Shown here one piece after another: positions 26,574 through 34,462 of a stretch of 64,000 bases of DNA. The notes beneath the pieces were generated by a model. That model was not told the DNA's origin, ran no database searches, and was given only the letters and a program-made list of their open reading frames with translations. The stretch is from the NCBI RefSeq assembly GCF_900182725.1, contig NZ_FXTO01000003.1, forward strand, positions 62,001 through 126,000, read 5' to 3'. The stretch comes from Thalassovita litoralis. GTDB lineage: Bacteria; Pseudomonadota; Alphaproteobacteria; Rhodobacterales; Rhodobacteraceae. The position numbers and the translations under genes were made by a program. The stretch's first letter is position 1, and every line of letters starts with the position of its first letter.

Positions 26574-27130
26574 TGTCAGTCAAATCTATTCTTTCCCGCC
26601 AGTTGCGCCGTTTCCGCGACGACACGCGCGGCACTGTTGCCATCGAAGCCGTGATTGCCTTGCCTGTGCTGTTTTGGGTCTTTCTGGCGTCTTTCGTGTT
26701 CTTTGACGCCTACCGTCAGCACAGTATCAACGTGAAAGCCGCCTATATGGTTGGGGATATGCTGTCGCGCGAAACCAATGCCGTGGACACCGAATATCTG
26801 GACGGTATGAAATCGCTGTTCGACTACCTGACCAAAGCCTCGACCCAGTCCCGCATTCGCGTCACCGTGCTGCAATGGGATGAAGAAGACGAAGCCTATA
26901 CCCGCGACTGGTCCGAGGTCCGGGGCGGCGGCATCGCGGAACTGACAAATGCCGATTTACAGTCGCTTAGCTCGAAACTGCCGGTCATGTCGGATAATGA
27001 GCGTCTGATCTTGGTCGAAACATGGGCGCATTACACACCGCCGTTCAAAGTAGGTCTGGCCGAACGGGACATGTATAATTTTGTCTTTACCAGCCCCCGT
27101 TTTGCACCATTGCTACGCTGGCAAAGCTGA
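26573..27130 (+). CDS. TadE/TadF-like minor pilin
   Basis: A 185-residue protein with the pilin motif DDTRGTVAIEAVIALPVLFWVFLASF near residues 16-42 and a periplasmic domain rich in acidic residues. ATG 26573 follows AGGAGCCGATGTG and shares its A with the stop TGA of the preceding gene; a GTG at 26570 is possible. It is the last gene of the three-gene operon and is followed by a strong terminator. No other Tad genes (flp pilin, TadA ATPase, secretin) are in the window. Confidence 0.87.
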   Translation: MSVKSILSRQLRRFRDDTRGTVAIEAVIALPVLFWVFLASFVFFDAYRQHSINVKAAYMVGDMLSRETNAVDTEYLDGMKSLFDYLTKASTQSRIRVTVLQWDEEDEAYTRDWSEVRGGGIAELTNADLQSLSSKLPVMSDNERLILVETWAHYTPPFKVGLAERDMYNFVFTSPRFAPLLRWQS

Positions 27131-27143
27131 CCGACCCCACATA

Positions 27144-27180
27144 CAAAAAACCGCACGTTTTCATAACGTGCGGTTTTTTT
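27144..27180. terminator. Bidirectional terminator after the Tad operon
   Basis: AAAAAACCGCACGTT and AACGTGCGGTTTTTTT form a 15-bp stem around a 5-base loop between convergent genes. With A and T runs on both sides it should stop transcription in both directions. Confidence 0.85.
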
Positions 27181-27183
27181 GAT

Positions 27184-27666
27184 CTAATCGCGTTCCGCCA
27201 GCATGGCCTGCAACATTTCCGCCATGAATTTGGTTTGTCCACCGGGCATCACCCCGCCAATCCCAACCTTACGTCCCATCCGCCACCAAATCCCCGGCTT
27301 CCAGCGGCGCGGCTGCGGCGTGGTCAATTGCACTGTGAACCCGTGCGATGGCTTGAACGCAAACGTGCCGCGTTCGATCCGGGCGATCTGTTCCAGGGGG
27401 GCGATCACCTCGCCCGCGCTGTCATGCAGCCCCGCGTCAGTTAGGTAAATTGATAGCTCGGTCGCGCGGCGCATCTTTTCCGCCAGCCCCAGCGACGCCA
27501 GCCCCAGCACGATCAGGAACACCTGCCACAGCATGTTATCCGGCGGCGTCGACAGCGCCACATACAGCAGCAGGCCGCCCAGAACTGCCAACATACCCAC
27601 ACCCATCCAGCGGCGCGGAACCGAGGCAGCGGCGCTGGCCAGATACGGGGTTTTTGCGTTTTGCAT
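27184..27666 (-). CDS. Two-helix membrane protein of unknown function
   Basis: A 160-residue protein starting MQNAKTPYLASAAASVPRRWM at ATG 27666, preceded by GAGGAGACATC; the longer frame to 27825 lacks such a site. Two adjacent transmembrane helices (about 23-41 and 47-65) are followed by a soluble beta-rich domain containing ELSIYLTDAGLHDSAGEVI and a basic RRWKPGIWWRMGRK segment, resembling PH-like membrane protein layouts (bPH2/YdbT style). No catalytic residues are seen. It is convergent with the Tad operon and downstream of a TetR gene. Confidence 0.75.
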   Translation of the reverse strand: MQNAKTPYLASAAASVPRRWMGVGMLAVLGGLLLYVALSTPPDNMLWQVFLIVLGLASLGLAEKMRRATELSIYLTDAGLHDSAGEVIAPLEQIARIERGTFAFKPSHGFTVQLTTPQPRRWKPGIWWRMGRKVGIGGVMPGGQTKFMAEMLQAMLAERD

Positions 27667-27740
27667 GATGTCTCCTCTGCGCGTTTCGCCCGGATGTAGC
27701 GCCAAACGCCCCGCTTGACGAGAGGGCGAAATCGCAAAGC

Positions 27741-28328
27741 TCAGGCGGAAACCCCCTTGCGCACCATCTGCCAGTAGATTTCCTGTACCTCGTCCACGGT
27801 CAGGCGTCCTGCCGTGCGATACCAAGTCGTCACCCCCGTCACCATCGCGATCACCGCCATTGTGGCCACCTTTGGGTCCGGCACATCGAAATCCCCCGAC
27901 TGCGCCCCATCCCGCAAAATCGCCTCGAGCTGGTCTTCGTAGCGGCGGCGCAAGGCTTCGATCACGCTGAAATTATCCGGGGTCAGGTTGCGCAGTTCCA
28001 TATAGGACACGAACACCTCGTCCGGGCGTTCAAGGTGATAGCGGATGTGAAACCGGGTAAACCGTTCCAGCCGCGCAGGGGCGGTATCCGCCCCGGCCTC
28101 GTCCTGCCAGGCGGACAGCAATTCTTCCATGTGGGTGCGCATCAGATCAAACAGCAGGGTCTGCTTGTCCGGGATATAGTTATATAACGCCCCCGCCTGC
28201 ACCCCCACCTGCGCCGCGATCTGGCGCATGGACACAGCCGCAAACCCATGCCGCGCAAAAAGCTGCAACGCAGCTTTCAGGACGCGTGGGCCTGTGATAT
28301 CGGAATGAGAGCCAGCGGTTCGTGCCAT
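27741..28328 (-). CDS. TetR/AcrR-family transcriptional regulator
   Basis: A 195-residue regulator starting MARTAGSHSDITGP at ATG 28328. The N-terminal helix-turn-helix is AAVSMRQIAAQVGVQAGALYNYIPDK (about 31-56), and the C-terminal ligand domain holds a long helix RYHLERPDEVFVSYMEL. The fold and helix 3 resemble regulators of fatty-acid/CoA metabolism. It is divergent from a LysE-type exporter. A 14-base palindrome lies 15 bases before its start codon and is the likely self-operator. Confidence 0.9.
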   Translation of the reverse strand: MARTAGSHSDITGPRVLKAALQLFARHGFAAVSMRQIAAQVGVQAGALYNYIPDKQTLLFDLMRTHMEELLSAWQDEAGADTAPARLERFTRFHIRYHLERPDEVFVSYMELRNLTPDNFSVIEALRRRYEDQLEAILRDGAQSGDFDVPDPKVATMAVIAMVTGVTTWYRTAGRLTVDEVQEIYWQMVRKGVSA

Positions 28329-28342
28329 TGGCCAAGCATAAC

Positions 28343-28356
28343 TGAACACACGTTCA
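28343..28356. promoter_or_regulatory. Palindromic operator candidate for the TetR regulator
   Basis: TGAAC-ACAC-GTTCA is an inverted repeat immediately upstream of the tetR start in the shared divergent region with the LysE-type gene. The GAAC-N4-GTTC form is typical of TetR-family operators, so autoregulation is likely. Confidence 0.5.
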
Positions 28357-28419
28357 AATCAATCACAAACCCCAACCTCGTGCGTTGACAGTTCCCGCCC
28401 CCGCTGCAAAGGCTGTGGC

Positions 28420-29010
28420 ATGGATGCGGTATTCTCTTTCGTGATCTCTGCCTTTGCCCTGACGGGCAGCCCCGGCCCTAACACGCTCAGCCTTGCGGCG
28501 GTGGGGGCATCCTTTGGCCGCGCGCGCGGCATGGCCTATCTGGCGGGACTGACTCTGGGGGTAATGCTGGTGGTTGTGCTGGTCGGATCGGGCCTGTCCG
28601 GGCTTGTGCTGGCCCTGCCCGGTGTGCGCCCGGTCGTTTCCGTATTGGCTGCGGTTTATTTTCTGTACCTTGCATGGAAAATCGCCACCGCCCCGCCGCT
28701 GGGCGCACCTTCAGCCACCGCCGCAGCCCCCCGCTGGTATGCGGGCGTATTTCAATCCCTGTCCAACCCCAAGGCCTATGCCGCGATGGCCGCATTATTT
28801 TCCGGCCATATGCTGTATCCCGACCTGCCGCTTCAGGACGCCCTGAGCAAAGCCGCGCTGGTGGCTTCGGTCATTCTGGTGGTGAATCTGGCATGGCTGA
28901 CCATCGGCGCAGCCCTGACCCATGTGCTACGTGCGCCCCGCGCGGCGCGTGCCGTCAATATCGCCTTTGCGCTGTTGCTGCTTATCTCGGTCGCGCTATC
29001 CGTGATGTGA
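28420..29010 (+). CDS. LysE/RhtB-family amino acid exporter
   Basis: A 196-residue inner-membrane protein with five to six hydrophobic helices. The N-terminal TGSPGPNTLSLAAVGASFG (about 16-34) is the LysE/RhtB signature, and FQSLSNPKAYAAMAALF (about 110-126) is the second conserved loop. Family members export amino acids or related compounds. It is divergent from the TetR gene, which may control it. The substrate cannot be predicted. Confidence 0.92.
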   Translation: MDAVFSFVISAFALTGSPGPNTLSLAAVGASFGRARGMAYLAGLTLGVMLVVVLVGSGLSGLVLALPGVRPVVSVLAAVYFLYLAWKIATAPPLGAPSATAAAPRWYAGVFQSLSNPKAYAAMAALFSGHMLYPDLPLQDALSKAALVASVILVVNLAWLTIGAALTHVLRAPRAARAVNIAFALLLLISVALSVM

Positions 29011-29080
29011 CCGTTGCGCCGCTTGCGCCCCACCCCGGTTTCAGGGCAAAACAGACCCACCCCTGACAAAGGTCTTTGAT

Positions 29081-29338
29081 ATGCGCCCTGCCCTGCCTGC
29101 TGTTTTGCTGCTGAACGCCCTGCTGATAGCGGCGGGCTGCGCACAGGTGCCGGAACTGGACGATCACGTTACCCCCGCCGCCAAGGCCGCGCCATATCCG
29201 GCGCTGGTTCCACTGGACCCGCTGCTGAACAGCACCGCCGAAACCCGCATCACCGACCAGACAGACCCGCAACTGCAAGCCCGCGCCGCAGCCTTGCGCG
29301 CCCGTGCGCAGCGTATGCGGCAGGCGACCAATCCCTGA
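29081..29338 (+). CDS. Small lipoprotein of unknown function
   Basis: An 85-residue protein with a lipoprotein signal peptide: lipobox LIAAGC with the acylated Cys at about residue 20. The mature chain of about 65 residues is Pro/Ala-rich, followed by a short Arg/Ala-rich amphipathic helix (QARAAALRARAQRMRQ). It starts at ATG 29081 behind AAAGG. It precedes hom by 120 bases on the same strand. Family unknown. Confidence 0.8.
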   Translation: MRPALPAVLLLNALLIAAGCAQVPELDDHVTPAAKAAPYPALVPLDPLLNSTAETRITDQTDPQLQARAAALRARAQRMRQATNP

Positions 29339-29458
29339 TCGACCATAAAATCCATCGCATCTGTGCAATGGGGGGACAAATCGTGATTTGCCGCGTTGCA
29401 TGGTCCCCGCTTAGGCGATACATCCCGCCTGAATTAAAACAAGAGTCAGGAGGCTTCG

Positions 29459-30745
29459 ATGAGCCAACCCTTGCGTCTGGGCATTGCCGGGCTGGGCACC
29501 GTGGGCGTCGGTGTCGTGAAAATCATTCAGCAGCAAGCCGACCTTCTGACCATGCGCACCGGGCGCACTGTCACGATCACCGCGATTTCCGCCCGGTCCC
29601 GCAACAAAGATCGCGGTGTCGATCTGTCCGCCTATGGATGGGAAGATGACCCTGTCGCGCTGGCGAAACGCGACGATGTGGATGTCTATGTCGAACTGAT
29701 GGGCGGATCGAACGGTCCGGCCAAGGCCTCTATCACTGCTGCGCTGGATGCGGGCAAGGATGTCGTGACCGCCAACAAGGCGCTGCTGGCCCTGCACGGG
29801 CAAATGCTGGCCGAAAAAGCCGAAGCCGCGGGCCGCGTGATCCGGTACGAGGCCGCCGTGGCCGGGGGCATCCCCGTCATCAAGGCACTGGCCGAAGGGT
29901 TGGCAGGCAACCGCATCACCCGCGTGATGGGCGTGATGAACGGCACCTGCAACTATATCCTGACCCGGATGGAAGCCACCGGCCAAGGATATGAGGCGCT
30001 GTTCGACGAAGCCAACAAACTGGGCTATCTGGAAGCAGACCCCAATCTGGACGTGGGCGGCATTGACGCCGGTCACAAACTGTCGCTGTTGTCCTCCCTG
30101 GCCTTTGGTACGCAGGTGGATTTCGATGGCGTAGAACTGGAAGGCATCCAGCGCATCGCCCTGCAAGACATCCGCCACGCCGCCGATATGGGATACCGGA
30201 TCAAATTGCTGGGCGTGGCCCAGATGACCGGGCGCGGGCTGGAACAGCGCATGTCGCCCTGCCTTGTCCCCGCCGACAGCCCGCTGGGGCAGTTGGAAGG
30301 TGGCACAAACATGGTGGTGATCGAAGGCGACAGCGTTGGCCAAATCGTGCTGCGCGGCGCAGGCGCGGGCGAAGGCCCCACCGCCAGCGCAGTGCTGGGC
30401 GACATCTGCGACATCGCGCGGGGCTACCGCTACCCGGTCTTTGGGCAACCTGCTGGCACGCTGACCGCCGCACCACGGGCGCAATCGGCCCTGCCCGCCC
30501 CCTATTACCTGCGCATGTCGCTGCGGGATAAACCGGGGGCGCTGGCCAAAATCGCCTCGATCCTTGGCGAAGCAGGCGTTTCAATCCACCGGATGCGTCA
30601 GTACGATCATGTTGACGATATCGCCCCGGTGTTGCTGGTCACGCATAAAACCACCAAGGCCGATCTGGACGCCGCCCTGGCCGCAATCGAAAAAACCGAT
30701 GTGGTGACAGAAGCGCCCGTGGCCTTGCGGATCGAAACCGTCTGA
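29459..30745 (+). CDS. hom: Homoserine dehydrogenase
   Basis: A 428-residue enzyme reducing aspartate semialdehyde to homoserine (Met/Thr branch). The N-terminal Rossmann fold is GIAGLGTVGVGVV (about 8-20). The catalytic domain has MGGSNGPAKAS, the conserved VTANKALLA (about 101-109) and GVMNGTCNYILTRM. A C-terminal ACT domain (about 350-428, starting YYLRMSLRDKPGALAKIASIL) gives allosteric control, usually by threonine. Its ribosome site is CAGGAGGCTTCG. It is followed by only 70 bases of repeat-containing DNA and then recJ. Confidence 0.96.
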   Translation: MSQPLRLGIAGLGTVGVGVVKIIQQQADLLTMRTGRTVTITAISARSRNKDRGVDLSAYGWEDDPVALAKRDDVDVYVELMGGSNGPAKASITAALDAGKDVVTANKALLALHGQMLAEKAEAAGRVIRYEAAVAGGIPVIKALAEGLAGNRITRVMGVMNGTCNYILTRMEATGQGYEALFDEANKLGYLEADPNLDVGGIDAGHKLSLLSSLAFGTQVDFDGVELEGIQRIALQDIRHAADMGYRIKLLGVAQMTGRGLEQRMSPCLVPADSPLGQLEGGTNMVVIEGDSVGQIVLRGAGAGEGPTASAVLGDICDIARGYRYPVFGQPAGTLTAAPRAQSALPAPYYLRMSLRDKPGALAKIASILGEAGVSIHRMRQYDHVDDIAPVLLVTHKTTKADLDAALAAIEKTDVVTEAPVALRIETV

Positions 30746-30780
30746 GGACAGCGCCGGGGGCCAAAGACAAGAGCCTTCGG

Positions 30781-30810
30781 CCAGAGTATTTGTAGCAAAA
30801 TGAACAGGGG
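30781..30810 (+). repeat. Second copy of the AGAGTATTT intergenic element
   Basis: CCAGAGTATTTGTAGCAAAATG followed by an A/G-rich end matches the left part of the hairpin at 11847. Its AGGGGG end doubles as the ribosome-binding site of recJ. A weaker form (CCAAGGTATTTG) occurs at about 38729. Confidence 0.45.
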
Positions 30811-30815
30811 GCGGC

Positions 30816-32564
30816 ATGGCCTTTCTGGACGTGGAAACTTCGGCAAGCGGACGGCGCTGGATCGGCCTTGATCCAGCGGTGGCGCGGCTGGCCGAGGCAA
30901 TGGCCCAGCAAACCGGCCTGCCCGCGCCCCTGTGCAATGTGCTGGCGCGGCGCGGGGTCGATCCAGCCGCAGCACAGGGCTTTCTGGAACCGCAACTGCG
31001 CGACCTGCTGCCCGACCCTCGTAGCCTGAAAGACATGGAAGCCGCCGCCGCCCGGTTTTTGCAGGCCGTGAAGCACCGCGAAAAAATCGCGGTTTTTGCC
31101 GATTATGACGTGGATGGCGGATCGTCCGCCGCGCTGCTGCTGGACTGGTTGAACCGTATGGGGCGACAGGCCACGCTATATGTGCCCGACCGCATCGACG
31201 AAGGCTATGGTCCCAACGAACCCGCTATGGCCGCGCTGGCCCGCGATCACGACCTGATCATCTGCGTCGATTGCGGTACGCTTTCACATGGCCCAATCGC
31301 CGCCGCCAAGGGCGCGGATGTCGTGGTGCTGGATCACCACCTTGGCGGTGAAACCCTGCCCGATTGCGTGGCCGTGGTGAACCCCAACCGACAGGACGAA
31401 ACCGGCGATCTGGCCCATCTGTGCGCCGCCGCCGTGGTGTTCCTGATGCTGGTCGAAGCCAACCGCCAAATGCGCAGCGACGGGGCGCAAGGCCCCGATC
31501 TGATGACGCTGCTGGATCTGGTCGCGCTGGCCACGGTGGCCGATGTCGCGCCCCTGATCGGCGTCAACCGCGCGCTGGTCCGTCAGGGGCTAAAGGTCAT
31601 GGCTCGCCGCGACCGCCCCGGTCTGGTGGCGCTGGCCGATGTGTCGCGGATGGATCAGGCCCCGAACACCTATCACCTTGGGTTTCTGCTGGGGCCGCGC
31701 ATCAACGCAGGTGGGCGGATCGGTCAAGCCGATCTGGGCGCGCGCCTGCTGGCCTGTCAGCACCCGCTTGAAGCGCAGGCCATGGCCGAACGGTTGGACC
31801 ACCTGAACAGCGAACGCCGCGAGATTGAGAATCAAGTCCGCGCCGCCGCGGTGGCCCAAGCCGAAGACCGTGGGCTGGACGCGCCGCTGGTCTGGGCGGC
31901 AGGCGAAGGCTGGCACCCCGGCGTTGTCGGTATCGTCGCCTCTCGTCTGAAAGAAGCCACCAACCGCCCCGCCGTGGTGATCGGGCTGGATGGCGACGAA
32001 GGCAAGGGATCGGGCCGTTCCGTGACAGGGGTGGACCTTGGGGCGTCGATACAACGACTGGCGTCCGAAGGTCTGCTGATCAAGGGCGGTGGTCATAAAA
32101 TGGCGGCAGGGCTGACCGTGGCCCGCGACCAGTTGGACGCCGCAATGGCCCGCCTGTCCGAATTACTGGCCAAACAAGGCGCGGGCGCAAGCGGCCCAGC
32201 CGATTTGAAACTGGACGGCATCCTGATGCCCGGCGCGGCCACGGTCGATCTGATCGAAGACATTGAAAAGGCAGGCCCATTCGGGGCGGGTGCCCCTGCC
32301 CCGCGCTTTGCCTTTCCAGATGTGGCGATCCAGTTCACCAAACGGATCGGCGAATCCCATCTGAAGCTGACCTTTGGCGACGGGCTGGGCGCACGGGTCG
32401 AAGCGATTTGTTTCGGGGCCTATGACAGCCCGCTTGGCGCCTTGCTGGAAGGCCACAATGGTGCCCGCTTCCATCTGGCCGGGCGGCTGGAAATCAACAC
32501 ATGGGGCGGTCGGCAAACCCCACAATTACGGATCGAAGATGCCGCCCCTGCCAGCCCGGCCTAG
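30816..32564 (+). CDS. recJ: Single-stranded-DNA exonuclease RecJ
   Basis: A 582-residue 5'-3' ssDNA exonuclease of the DHH family used in recombination and mismatch repair. The metal-binding core shows FADYDVDGGSSAALL (about 90-104), ICVDCGTLSHGP and VVLDHHLGGE (DHH). The DHHA1 domain contains GIVASRLKEATNRPAVVIG and GSGRSVTG, and the OB-like C-terminus contains GGGHKMAAGLTV. It starts at ATG 30816 inside the end of a repeat element. The tRNA-Glu gene follows. Confidence 0.96.
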   Translation: MAFLDVETSASGRRWIGLDPAVARLAEAMAQQTGLPAPLCNVLARRGVDPAAAQGFLEPQLRDLLPDPRSLKDMEAAAARFLQAVKHREKIAVFADYDVDGGSSAALLLDWLNRMGRQATLYVPDRIDEGYGPNEPAMAALARDHDLIICVDCGTLSHGPIAAAKGADVVVLDHHLGGETLPDCVAVVNPNRQDETGDLAHLCAAAVVFLMLVEANRQMRSDGAQGPDLMTLLDLVALATVADVAPLIGVNRALVRQGLKVMARRDRPGLVALADVSRMDQAPNTYHLGFLLGPRINAGGRIGQADLGARLLACQHPLEAQAMAERLDHLNSERREIENQVRAAAVAQAEDRGLDAPLVWAAGEGWHPGVVGIVASRLKEATNRPAVVIGLDGDEGKGSGRSVTGVDLGASIQRLASEGLLIKGGGHKMAAGLTVARDQLDAAMARLSELLAKQGAGASGPADLKLDGILMPGAATVDLIEDIEKAGPFGAGAPAPRFAFPDVAIQFTKRIGESHLKLTFGDGLGARVEAICFGAYDSPLGALLEGHNGARFHLAGRLEINTWGGRQTPQLRIEDAAPASPA

Positions 32565-32601
32565 ATGATGAAGATTTCGTAAAATTCCGCGCATTTTCCT
32601 C

Positions 32602-32630
32602 TTGCGGAACTGCGCAGCTTTCCCTAGAAG
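32602..32630 (+). promoter_or_regulatory. Promoter of tRNA-Glu
   Basis: TTGCGG (32602-32607) and TAGAAG (32625-32630) are separated by 17 bases and lie about 19 bases before the mature tRNA 5' end. This fits a sigma-70 promoter read by eye. Confidence 0.4.
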
Positions 32631-32648
32631 ACGCCTCACGCCAAGCGC

Positions 32649-32723
32649 GGCCCGTTCGTCTATCGGTTAGGACGCCAGGTTTTCAACCTGGAAAGAGGGG
32701 TTCGATTCCCCTACGGGCTGCCA
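32649..32723 (+). tRNA. tRNA-Glu (anticodon TTC)
   Basis: A complete cloverleaf: acceptor GGCCCGT/ACGGGCT (first pair G-U), D arm, anticodon stem CCAGG/CCTGG with loop TTTTCAA giving anticodon TTC, T arm AGGGGTTCGATTCCCCT and an encoded CCA end. No integrated element borders its 3' end, although tRNA genes are common integration sites; the 157 bases to pssA are simple intergenic sequence. Confidence 0.97.
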
Positions 32724-32880
32724 TTTTTTCAGCCATTCAGTCATACGAAATCACCTTTGGGACTTTCCCTTGGGACGTTTCAGACAATGATCGCGCACAT
32801 CATCCAAACCATCATATGCGGCAAATCAGGGCAACCGCAAACGATTGCCCTATCCGGGTTCTATCCGGATTCTGTACGTT

Positions 32881-33648
32881 TCAGGAAAACAGCCGACCGC
32901 GTACCTTGATCACCCCAATCAGCAGCGGCACCAGATACAGCAGGTCAATGATCACCAGTAACAGCCAGGGGCGGGTGAAAATCAGGCCGATTCCGATCAC
33001 CAGCGAAAACATGATGATCGCCACCAGTCCACGCGGTACATTCAGTCCCTTAGGTGAAAACGTCCGCAGGCTGGACACCATCAGCAAGCCGACCAAACCC
33101 AACCAAAGCGCGGTCCAGATCGACGGCAGATCAAAGCTGATCAGCCCGGCTTGTGTGGCGAACACAGGCAACAGGCACAGTAACGCCCCCGCAGGCGCAG
33201 GCACCCCTACGAAATAGGGCTTTTCCTTTTCTTTATCCGCGTCTTCCTGCGTGCTGGGACCATCGCCGCGCATCACGTTGAACCGCGCCAGCCGCAAACA
33301 GGTGGACGCCGCGAAGATCAGCACGAAAATCCACCCCAGCGACCCCAGGGTGGACAGGTGATACTGATACACCAAAATCCCCGGAGCCACCCCAAAGCAC
33401 AGGAAATCCGACAGCGAATCCAGCTCGGCCCCGAAATTCGAGGTCGCGCTGAGCCGCCGCGCCAACAGCCCGTCCAACCCATCCATCAGCACGGACAACA
33501 GGATCAGCAGCACGGCAAAGCCGAACCGTTCATCCATCGCATACTGGATCGAGGTCAACCCCAGACACATCCCCGTCAACGTCACCATATTGGGCAGCAA
33601 TTGCAGGAACGGCACGCGGTCTTTGTCCGGGCGGGGCAGCAGTTTCAT
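32881..33648 (-). CDS. pssA: CDP-diacylglycerol-serine O-phosphatidyltransferase
   Basis: A 255-residue inner-membrane enzyme making phosphatidylserine from CDP-diacylglycerol and serine. The CDP-alcohol phosphotransferase motif [19 protein letters not shown] plus the final Asp (about 68-90) is complete. About eight hydrophobic segments follow the active site in the Bacillus/rhizobial-type PssA layout. Its start overlaps the psd stop as ATGA, so the two phosphatidylethanolamine genes are translationally coupled. Confidence 0.95.
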   Translation of the reverse strand: MKLLPRPDKDRVPFLQLLPNMVTLTGMCLGLTSIQYAMDERFGFAVLLILLSVLMDGLDGLLARRLSATSNFGAELDSLSDFLCFGVAPGILVYQYHLSTLGSLGWIFVLIFAASTCLRLARFNVMRGDGPSTQEDADKEKEKPYFVGVPAPAGALLCLLPVFATQAGLISFDLPSIWTALWLGLVGLLMVSSLRTFSPKGLNVPRGLVAIIMFSLVIGIGLIFTRPWLLLVIIDLLYLVPLLIGVIKVRGRLFS

Positions 33649-34343
33649 TCGTCAGCCCCGGCCATAACCCCGGTCGTCGCGGTCAGGTCCGCCAGCACGG
33701 TTTCCCCGGCAATCATCGTCTGGCCGATGGATACCAGCGGCTGCACCCCTTCGGGCAGATAGATGTCCAGCCGCGATCCGAACCGGATTAGCCCGAACCG
33801 TTCCCCCCGGCCCAACGTCTGCCCCTCTTGCGACCAGCACAGGATACGCCGCGCCACCAGACCGGCAATCTGCACCACGCCATATTGACGGCCATCCGCG
33901 ATTTGCACGGTCAGCCCGTTGCGTTCGTTATCCTCGGACGCCTTATCCAGGGACGCGTTCAGGAACTTGCCCGGACGATAGGCCACGGTGGTAATCGTGC
34001 CTTCGTGCGGCAGGCGGTTCACATGGCAGTTGAACACAGACATGAACACCGACACGCGGGTCATCGGCTGATCGCCCAAGCCCAGTTCAGCAGGCGGCAC
34101 CGCCGGTTCCAGCAGCGAAATCACCCCATCCGCAGGCGAAACCATCAGGCCGGGGCGGTTCGGCGTCACCCGTTCGGGATCGCGGAAGAAATAGTAAACC
34201 CAGATCGTCAGGCCCGCCCCGATCCAGCCCAGCGGTTCCCACAGCCAGAACAGCGCCAGCGTGATCGCGGCGGCAATCGCCACAAATTTGCGCCCTTCCG
34301 GGTGCATCGGCTTCACGAATGTGGACAGCATCGAGACTGACAT
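33645..34343 (-). CDS. psd: Phosphatidylserine decarboxylase proenzyme
   Basis: A 232-residue short-form Psd that converts phosphatidylserine to phosphatidylethanolamine. The start [17 protein letters not shown] at ATG 34343 has GGAGGG just before it. N-terminal membrane helices (about 22-50) precede the catalytic domain, with [18 protein letters not shown] and the self-cleavage site in [13 protein letters not shown], where the Ser becomes the pyruvoyl group. It is followed by pssA with a four-base overlap. Confidence 0.96.
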   Translation of the reverse strand: MSVSMLSTFVKPMHPEGRKFVAIAAAITLALFWLWEPLGWIGAGLTIWVYYFFRDPERVTPNRPGLMVSPADGVISLLEPAVPPAELGLGDQPMTRVSVFMSVFNCHVNRLPHEGTITTVAYRPGKFLNASLDKASEDNERNGLTVQIADGRQYGVVQIAGLVARRILCWSQEGQTLGRGERFGLIRFGSRLDIYLPEGVQPLVSIGQTMIAGETVLADLTATTGVMAGADE

Positions 34344-34462
34344 GGACCCTCCGTCCGTTACAATTTGGTCATGATCGTTGGAGCGGTGCATAGATCAATC
34401 CCGCGCCTTTGCAAATGACCGATCTGCCGCAGCACGGGGATTGGGGGCCAAAGCCCCCCTTG

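Noticed and set aside
28384-28410. TTGACA before the LysE-type gene as a promoter.
   Set aside because: No acceptable -10 hexamer is seen at the correct spacing before the start codon.
32649-32880. tRNA-Glu as a possible attachment site of an integrated element.
   Set aside because: No integrase gene, no repeated tRNA 3' end and only housekeeping genes follow.
34443-34460. GGGGGC/GCCCCC hairpin near the end of the SHMT-like gene as a terminator.
   Set aside because: It lacks a T run on the relevant strand and such GC hairpins recur in this genome without clear function.
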